NCBI GenBank assembly: GCA_030673825.1
Contig: JAUTCS010000124.1
Location: 1-64,000 of the forward strand
DNA from: Verrucomicrobiota bacterium JB024
GTDB lineage: Bacteria > Verrucomicrobiota > Verrucomicrobiia > Opitutales > Cerasicoccaceae
Length of the DNA: 64,000 bases
Direction: 5' to 3'
In this document: in pieces, positions 62,469 through 64,000 of the stretch
Numbering within the stretch: position 1 is the stretch's first letter
How the letters are laid out: every line of letters starts with the position of its first letter
Notes under the pieces: model-generated
Seen by the model: the letters and a program-made list of their open reading frames with translations, nothing else
The model's database searches: none
Told to the model about the DNA's origin: nothing
Position numbers and translations under genes: made by a program

Positions 62469-64000
62469 ATGATTTTACCGCACCCACTCCCCGGCCCCGC
62501 TACCTGGATCGCCGCTGCCCACGGCGGTGGCAAGTGCAGCCCGGCGTCCGCCCCTTATCTGCGTAAAAGCTTCCAGCTGGACGCTCCCGTCTCCTGCGCG
62601 GAACTCACGGTCACCGCCCTCGGGCTCTATGAGTGCGAGATCAATGGGCGCGCGGTGGGCGATCTGGTGCTCGCACCCGGATGGACCGACTATCGCAAGC
62701 GGGTTTACTGCCAGTCTTACGACGTGACTTCCCTCCTCGTCCCCGGTGAGAATGTGCTCGGAGCCATTTTGGGTGAAGGGTGGTTTTGCGGGCGTGTTGG
62801 CTGGTTCGGGCGCCAGATTTACGGCGACCGGCCTCGCCTCCTCGCGCGGCTGGATATCACGCTTGAGAGCGGCAATACTCTGACCATCGCCACCGGCCCA
62901 GACTGGAAGGTCACCCGGGGACCGATTCTCGAAAACGAAATCCTGGACGGCGAAATTTACGATGCCCGCCAGGAGCTGCACGGCTGGGCCAGTCCGGGCT
63001 ACAACGACTCCCACTGGATGCCCGTCACGCCGGTCGATGCACCCATAGGACTGGTCATCGAACCCTCGCCCGGACCCGGTGTAAAGCGTCACGAGACTTT
63101 CACGGGGAAGGTGAGTCAAGGCACGGATGAGCGCGACGACGATGTCCGGCTATTCGACTTTGGTCAGAACCTGGCTGGCCGCGTACGCATCCGCGTCCGG
63201 GCAAGAGCCGGCACCACGCTGCACATCCGGCACGCGGAAATCCTCACCCCCGAGGGCAAGCCCTACTACGAGAATCTGCGCACCGCCGATGCCACCGACT
63301 GCTACACCTGCCGCGGCGAAGGCCTGGAAACCTGGGAACCCCGCTTCACCTTCCACGGCTTCCGCTATGCCGAAGTCACAGGGCTCCAAGCCTGCGACGT
63401 GCTTGAGGCCGAAGCCGTCGCGCTTTACTCGGACATGGCGGCCACGGGCCACTTCGCCTGTTCCAACCCGCTGCTGAACCAACTCCAGCACAACATAGCC
63501 TGGGGCCAAAAAGGAAACTTTCTGGACGTGCCGACCGACTGCCCCCAGCGCGACGAACGTCTGGGCTGGACCGGCGACGCGCAGGTGTTTGTGCGCACGG
63601 CCGCCTTTAACCACGACGTGCAGGGCTTCTTCCACAAATGGATGCAGGATCTGCGCGACGCCCAGGCCGAAACCGGAGCTGTTCCTGCCGTTGCTCCGGA
63701 CCCGACGCTGGGCCAGAGTATCAGCATCGGAGAGGGCGACAACAAGACCGACGGCGGTCCCGCCTGGTCTGACGCCCACCTCATCTGTCCATGGACGATC
63801 TATCTGTGCTACGGAGACAAGGTCATCCTCTCGGACCACTACGACGCCATGAGCGCCTGGATCGACTATCAGGGGCAGAACTGGTGTCTTGACAATATCC
63901 GCGCGCACCCGGCTCTCGGGTGCTGGCCCGGCTTTGGCGATTGGCTGGCCTTTGACGGCATCAGAGGTTCCCGTAAAGGCCGTACACCGACGGACCTCAT
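62469..64000 (+). CDS. GH78 alpha-L-rhamnosidase, 3' end cut by window
   Basis: The frame runs from ATG 62469 to the window edge (510 residues seen). N-terminal jelly-roll domains (YLRKSFQLDAPVSCAEL, LYECEINGRAVGD, LAPGWTDYRKRVYC, WMPVTPV) lead to a helical toroid start at FLDVPTDCPQRDERLGWTGD, the GH78 region holding candidate catalytic acids. Known: removes terminal rhamnose from oligosaccharides. No signal peptide is seen. A TACAAT at 62456-62461 lies 7 bases before the ATG, so the mRNA may be nearly leaderless. Regulated probably by the AraC protein. Confidence 0.9.
   Translation, partial: MILPHPLPGPATWIAAAHGGGKCSPASAPYLRKSFQLDAPVSCAELTVTALGLYECEINGRAVGDLVLAPGWTDYRKRVYCQSYDVTSLLVPGENVLGAILGEGWFCGRVGWFGRQIYGDRPRLLARLDITLESGNTLTIATGPDWKVTRGPILENEILDGEIYDARQELHGWASPGYNDSHWMPVTPVDAPIGLVIEPSPGPGVKRHETFTGKVSQGTDERDDDVRLFDFGQNLAGRVRIRVRARAGTTLHIRHAEILTPEGKPYYENLRTADATDCYTCRGEGLETWEPRFTFHGFRYAEVTGLQACDVLEAEAVALYSDMAATGHFACSNPLLNQLQHNIAWGQKGNFLDVPTDCPQRDERLGWTGDAQVFVRTAAFNHDVQGFFHKWMQDLRDAQAETGAVPAVAPDPTLGQSISIGEGDNKTDGGPAWSDAHLICPWTIYLCYGDKVILSDHYDAMSAWIDYQGQNWCLDNIRAHPALGCWPGFGDWLAFDGIRGSRKGRTPTDL

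Noticed and set aside
1-64000. CRISPR arrays, tRNA or rRNA genes, intact insertion sequences, SusC/SusD pairs
   Set aside because: Looked for repeat-spacer patterns, tRNA T-loops, transposase motifs and TonB-type proteins; none could be supported.

Overview
The window looks like a Verrucomicrobiota chromosome, probably an Opitutae or Puniceicoccales-type marine or gut glycan degrader. The signs are many sulfatases, several LacI/DeoR/AraC regulators, secreted LamG-type proteins with PEP-CTERM-like tails, H-X9-DG pseudopilins, a Verru_Chthon-cassette-like prepilin, and no SusC/SusD pair. The taxonomic call is inference; there is no rRNA in the window.

Region 1 (1-15.3 kb) is accessory DNA. It starts with the 3' end of a phage tail-fibre-like gene, a truncated radC remnant, an inverted-repeat region that may be an oriT, and a MobF relaxase/helicase with a small partner gene. 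Next is a minus-strand four-gene operon pairing an RHH/GNAT toxin-antitoxin-like module with an Xre/ImmA-type module. Diverging from it is a compact ubiquitin-like system in two genes: a tandem ubiquitin-like plus E2-like fusion (8440-9588) and a JAMM deubiquitinase plus E1/ThiF fusion (9576-11039). A TIR/deoxyribosyltransferase-like effector-type gene converges on it. The region ends with decayed replicon parts: a twice-frameshifted Rep gene, a large nested hairpin, a small conserved gene, and a DUF932 gene with an internal deletion.

Region 2 (15.9-38.8 kb) is a glycan-utilisation locus: a beta-helix protein with a triplicated C-terminal module, three sulfatases, a GH2 enzyme with a malectin-like tail, a GH71-like lipoprotein, a sialate-O-acetylesterase-type esterase, pseudopilin-type proteins and a LacI regulator. 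Five copies of a 16-bp palindromic motif (consensus ACTMATCRMGATGAGY) lie upstream of nearly all its transcription units, including the LacI gene, which suggests one regulon.

Region 3 (38.8-41.2 kb) holds small membrane and zinc-ribbon-like genes, one of them apparently frameshifted, and an Xre regulator. Region 4 (41.2-47.0 kb) is a DeoR-controlled polyol/ketose pathway: a TIM-barrel isomerase fused to a ribulose-phosphate-3-epimerase-like domain, two medium-chain dehydrogenases and a PfkB kinase.

Region 5 (47.1-64 kb) is a second carbohydrate locus: pseudopilin, secreted LamG-like proteins, a large secreted toroid protein, two tandem LacI regulators, a cytoplasmic toroid hydrolase/lyase-like enzyme, a 2-hydroxyacid dehydrogenase, a sugar isomerase, another dehydrogenase, an SGNH esterase, an AraC regulator and a GH78 alpha-L-rhamnosidase cut by the window end. 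Together the enzymes suggest growth on a sulfated, acylated, rhamnose-containing polysaccharide. No tRNA, rRNA, intact insertion sequence or CRISPR array was seen.
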